From positions 248,001 to 312,000 of the forward strand of contig NZ_PJBB01000003.1 of assembly GCF_002836595.1 (NCBI RefSeq): DNA of 64,000 nt, in the 5' to 3' direction. This document shows positions 60,516-64,000 of this stretch, in pieces; the stretch's first letter is position 1, and each line of letters begins with the position of its first letter. Position numbers and translations under genes: made by a program. Source of the stretch: Tenacibaculum sp. Bg11-29 (GTDB taxonomy: Bacteria > Bacteroidota > Bacteroidia > Flavobacteriales > Flavobacteriaceae). Under the pieces are notes generated by a model. The model was not told where the DNA came from and searched no databases. It saw nothing but the letters and a program-made list of their open reading frames with translations.

Positions 60516-63143
60516 ATGAAATCTCAAGAAATAAGATCAAAATTTTTAGAATTTTATAAATCTAAAAACCATAATATAGTTCCATCTGCACCAATGGTGT
60601 TAAAGAATGATCCTACATTAATGTTTGTAAACGCAGGTATGGTTCCTTTTAAAGAGTATTTTTTAGGGCAAAAAAAAGTAGTGAATTCAAGAGTTGCTGA
60701 TTCTCAAAAATGCTTACGTGTTTCTGGTAAACATAATGATTTAGAAGAGGTAGGAAAAGACACCTATCATCACACATTATTTGAAATGCTTGGAAATTGG
60801 TCTTTTGGTGATTATTTTAAGAAAGAAGCAATTGCTTGGGCTTGGGAATTACTTACTGAAGTATATAAAATAGATAAAGACATTTTATATGTTACTATTT
60901 TTGAAGGTGATAAAAAGGAAGGTTTAGAAAAAGATACTGAAGCTTATGATATTTGGAAACAATACATTGCTGAAGACCGTATTTTATTAGGTAATAAAAA
61001 AGATAATTTCTGGGAAATGGGTGCTCAAGGACCTTGTGGACCTTGTTCTGAAATTCATATAGACATCCGCTCTGCGGAAGAAAAAACAAAAGTATCGGGA
61101 GCTACATTGGTAAATTTAGATCATCCACATGTTGTTGAAGTATGGAACTTAGTTTTTATGCAGTATAACCGTAAAGCTAACGGAAGTTTAGAAAACTTAC
61201 CTTCAACACATATCGACACTGGTATGGGGTTTGAGCGTTTATGTATGGCATTGCAAGGTGTTCAATCTAATTATGACACTGATGTTTTTACACCAATTAT
61301 TAGAGAAATCGAAACAATTACTGGTGTAAAATATGAAGATGCTACTGTTTCTGGAAACGAAACAGATATTGCTATTCGTGTTATTGCTGATCATGTTCGT
61401 GCTGTAGCATTTTCTATTGCTGATGGTCAGTTACCAAGTAATACTGGTGCTGGTTATGTTATTAGAAGAATATTAAGAAGAGCTATCCGTTACGGATTTA
61501 CTTTCCTGAATCAAAAAGAACCTTTTATCTACAAATTAGTAGAAACATTAAGTGAGCAAATGGGAGATGCTTTCCCTGAGATAAAAGCACAAGAACAATT
61601 AGCGCATAATGTAATTAAAGAAGAAGAGCATTCTTTCTTAAAAACCTTAGAACAAGGTTTACTTTTATTAGACACAATAACCGCTAATGCTGGAGAGAAA
61701 ATAATTTCTGGAAAAAAAGTATTTGAACTAAAAGATACTTATGGTTTTCCAGAAGATTTAACAGCTTTAGTTTTATCTGAAAAAGGATTTAGCTACAATG
61801 AAAAAGAATATAAAACGGCTTTAAAACAACAACAAGATAGAGGAAGGGCAGCAACTGCTATTGAAACTGATGATTGGAATGTTTTAATAGAAGATGATGA
61901 GGAAGAATTTATAGGTTATGACACTTTAACTGCTGATGTTAAATTAACACGTTACAGAAAAATAACTACAAAAAAAGACGGTGAACAGTATCAACTAGTA
62001 TTTAATATGACTCCTTTTTATCCTGAAGGTGGAGGGCAAGTTGGTGATGTAGGTTATATAGAAACGTCTAACGGAGATGTAATTTATGTAGTTAATACAA
62101 AGAAAGAAAATAATTTAATTATTCACTATACTAAAAATTTACCTGATAATTTATCAGAGAAATTTAAAGCAGTAGTAAACGAAGAGGCTAGAAATTTATC
62201 TGCTAGTAATCATACGGCAACACACTTATTACACCAAGCATTACGTACTATTTTAGGAACACATGTAGAGCAAAAAGGTTCGTTGGTGAGTCCAAAACAT
62301 TTACGTTTCGATTTTTCTCATTTTTCTAAAGTAGATGCTGATCAATTACAAGAAATAGAAAACTTTGTAAATGCTCGTATTCGTGAAAACCTTTCTTTAA
62401 TTGAAAGAAGAAATATACCAATGCAACAAGCTATTGACGAAGGCGCGATTGCGTTATTTGGAGAGAAATATGGAGATTCTGTAAGAGCCATTAAGTTTGG
62501 GCAATCTATGGAATTATGTGGTGGAACTCACGTACCACAAACTGGTGATATTTGGCATTTTAAAATAAAATCTGAAGGAGCAGTTGCGTCAGGAATCAGA
62601 AGAATTGAAGCAATTACAAATGTTGCTGTTGGAAATTATTTTGAAGAAGTTGAGCGTAATTTTTCTGCGGTAAAGCAATTATTAAAAAACCCGAAAGATG
62701 TAGCCAAATCTGTAAATAGTTTACAAGATGAAAATACTGCTTTAAAAAAGCAAGTAGAGCAACTGTTAAAAGAAAAAGCTCAAAACTTATCTGGTGAATT
62801 AAGAAATCAACTACAAGAAGTAAATGGGGTACAGTTTTTAGCAACTAAAGTAGATTTAGATGCTAACGGAATTAAAAATTTAGCTTTTGCTTTAGGTAAA
62901 GAGTTTCAAAATTTATTCTTATTCTTTGCTTCATCTGAAAAAGCAGACAAGGCAATGCTAACATGTTATATTTCTAAAGAATTAGCCGCAGAACGTGGTT
63001 ATGATGCAGGAAAAGTAGTTAGGGAACTAGGAAAGCTAATTCACGGTGGTGGTGGTGGACAAAATTTCTTTGCTACTGCTGGTGGTAAAAACCCAGGCGG
63101 TATTCCGAAAGCTTTAGAAAAAGCGAAAGATTATATCGCTTAG
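60516..63143 (+). CDS. alaS: Alanyl-tRNA synthetase
   Basis: The 875 residues carry the catalytic domain ([43 protein letters not shown]), the editing domain with HTATHLLH and CGGTH, and the C-terminal glycine-rich region ([17 protein letters not shown]). It charges tRNA-Ala and hydrolyses mischarged Ser/Gly. Length is normal. It is divergent from the M23 peptidase gene. Confidence 0.97.
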   Translation: MKSQEIRSKFLEFYKSKNHNIVPSAPMVLKNDPTLMFVNAGMVPFKEYFLGQKKVVNSRVADSQKCLRVSGKHNDLEEVGKDTYHHTLFEMLGNWSFGDYFKKEAIAWAWELLTEVYKIDKDILYVTIFEGDKKEGLEKDTEAYDIWKQYIAEDRILLGNKKDNFWEMGAQGPCGPCSEIHIDIRSAEEKTKVSGATLVNLDHPHVVEVWNLVFMQYNRKANGSLENLPSTHIDTGMGFERLCMALQGVQSNYDTDVFTPIIREIETITGVKYEDATVSGNETDIAIRVIADHVRAVAFSIADGQLPSNTGAGYVIRRILRRAIRYGFTFLNQKEPFIYKLVETLSEQMGDAFPEIKAQEQLAHNVIKEEEHSFLKTLEQGLLLLDTITANAGEKIISGKKVFELKDTYGFPEDLTALVLSEKGFSYNEKEYKTALKQQQDRGRAATAIETDDWNVLIEDDEEEFIGYDTLTADVKLTRYRKITTKKDGEQYQLVFNMTPFYPEGGGQVGDVGYIETSNGDVIYVVNTKKENNLIIHYTKNLPDNLSEKFKAVVNEEARNLSASNHTATHLLHQALRTILGTHVEQKGSLVSPKHLRFDFSHFSKVDADQLQEIENFVNARIRENLSLIERRNIPMQQAIDEGAIALFGEKYGDSVRAIKFGQSMELCGGTHVPQTGDIWHFKIKSEGAVASGIRRIEAITNVAVGNYFEEVERNFSAVKQLLKNPKDVAKSVNSLQDENTALKKQVEQLLKEKAQNLSGELRNQLQEVNGVQFLATKVDLDANGIKNLAFALGKEFQNLFLFFASSEKADKAMLTCYISKELAAERGYDAGKVVRELGKLIHGGGGGQNFFATAGGKNPGGIPKALEKAKDYIA

Positions 63144-63162
63144 AATATAAGTTACAATATTA

Positions 63163-63200
63163 AAAAAAGGTTCAAAGAATATATTCTTTGAACCTTTTTT
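63163..63200. terminator. Bidirectional terminator between alaS and the photolyase gene
   Basis: A near-perfect palindrome (GGTTCAAAGAAT, 63169-63180, with 63183-63194) lies between A- and T-runs. It overlaps the stop codon of the photolyase gene on the opposite strand by two bases. Confidence 0.85.
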
Positions 63201-64000
63201 AGTTTAATGCTTTTTTATATGTTGCAATAGCTCTTTCTCTTGCAAACTTATGTTCAACCATAGGTTGCGGATAGGTTAACTCATCAAAATCATCAACCCA
63301 TTTTCTTATATATTGTAAATCTTTATCAAACTTCTTTAATTGAGCTTCTGGGTTAAAAACTCTAAAATACGGAGCAGAATCGCAACCTGTACCTGCTGCC
63401 CATTGCCAATTTCCGTTATTTGCCGAGAGTTCGTAATCTAATAATTTCTCTGCAAAATAAGCTTCACCCCAGCGCCAATCAATTAATAAATGTTTACACA
63501 AAAAACCTGCTGTAATCATTCTTACACGATTATGCATATAACCTGTTTTGTTTAATTGTCGCATCCCTGCATCAACCATCGGATACCCTGTTTCTCCTTT
63601 ACACCATTTCTCAAATTCGACTTCATTATTTCTCCAAGGTACTGCATCGTATTTTTTCTTAAAGTTATTCGTAATCACTTTAGGAAAATGAAACAACACT
63701 TGCATAAAAAATTCGCGCCAAATTAATTCATTTAAAAAAGTAGCATTCGTTTTTAAGGCAAATTGAACCATTTTACGAACACTTACTAAACCGAACCGAA
63801 AATATGGAGACAGATAAGATGTTTTATCGATAAAAGGAAAATCTCTTATTTCATCATAATTATTTAAACTTGATAAATTATAAGGCTTCACTTTTATATG
63901 ACTTTCATTAAAACCTAATGACTCTAATGTAGGAAAACTTGTTTTAAAATGGTGGAAAGCCGAGAAATCAATAGTAAATTCTTTTAAATCTACCTCAGTA
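63199..64000 (-). CDS. DNA photolyase/cryptochrome, C-terminal part (5' end outside window)
   Basis: The frame stays open to the window edge (base 64000); the GTG at 63891 is only an internal codon. The FAD-binding domain shows both photolyase signatures: TGYPMVDAGMRQLNKTGYMH and NGNWQWAAGTGCDSAPYFRV followed by FNPEAQ. This fits a class I CPD photolyase (light-driven repair of pyrimidine dimers). The N-terminal antenna domain is mostly beyond the window. CPD versus (6-4) specificity cannot be read from this part. Confidence 0.93.
   Translation of the reverse strand, partial: TEVDLKEFTIDFSAFHHFKTSFPTLESLGFNESHIKVKPYNLSSLNNYDEIRDFPFIDKTSYLSPYFRFGLVSVRKMVQFALKTNATFLNELIWREFFMQVLFHFPKVITNNFKKKYDAVPWRNNEVEFEKWCKGETGYPMVDAGMRQLNKTGYMHNRVRMITAGFLCKHLLIDWRWGEAYFAEKLLDYELSANNGNWQWAAGTGCDSAPYFRVFNPEAQLKKFDKDLQYIRKWVDDFDELTYPQPMVEHKFARERAIATYKKALN

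Overview
The window looks like chromosomal DNA from a marine member of the Flavobacteriaceae (Bacteroidota), with Tenacibaculum or a close relative as the best guess. The signs are very AT-rich DNA, Bacteroidota-type promoters (TAnnTTTG at -7), many outer-membrane barrels and lipoproteins, a SusC-style barrel family, LytTR and NarL-type two-component systems, and a class of HD/PycTM proteins typical of this family. The genus is an inference. There is no prophage, CRISPR array or complete insertion sequence. Both window edges cut genes: a TonB-dependent receptor on the left and a DNA photolyase on the right.

Region 1 (1-4.6 kb) holds the end of an iron-type TonB receptor, a PepSY membrane protein, a thioesterase coupled to a secreted nuclease, a decayed TRAFs-binding-type gene and an initiator tRNA. 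Region 2 (4.6-14.3 kb) is an acetate-use locus: acetyl-CoA synthetase, a receiver-only response regulator, a symporter-histidine kinase fusion, an acetate-type symporter with its DUF4212 partner, a porin and a transposon-derived zinc-ribbon/HTH protein. Region 3 (14.6-23.8 kb) is accessory: an AlkC DNA glycosylase, an intact terminator followed by a tRNA-fMet relic, a three-gene operon (Ntn amidase, PLC-like phosphodiesterase, TULIP-like lipid-binding candidate), a tail-collar-like protein that shares an upstream leader with that operon, and a four-gene signalling operon.

Region 4 (24-32.5 kb) is housekeeping: a second initiator tRNA, era, der, a large outer-membrane barrel protein and a GAF protein. 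Region 5 (32.5-40.2 kb) starts with an HD-phosphohydrolase/PycTM fusion and continues with a redox-repair island: MsrB, MsrA, a Grx-Grx-thioredoxin reductase fusion, a monothiol Grx-like protein, a divergent MsrA, a hydrolase-OsmC fusion and SelO. Region 6 (40.2-46.1 kb) has XdhC and a MobA-like transferase, a REP-like element, and a 1218-residue outer-membrane protein that appears to join a metallophosphoesterase, a kinase-like GDxDRH module and a beta-barrel.

Region 7 (46.1-53.9 kb) is a minus-strand cluster of poorly known proteins (M48 protease with TerB-like tail, LRR/DUF6882 protein, Sm-like protein, lipoprotein, truncated paralogue) beside a LytS/LytTR pair. Region 8 (54-64 kb) has a serine hydrolase, TPM and LemA proteins, a MerR regulator, an M23 peptidase, alaS and the photolyase. 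The candidates I would look at first are the phosphatase/kinase-like/barrel protein, the lipid-active operon with its shared leader, and the HD-PycTM fusion.
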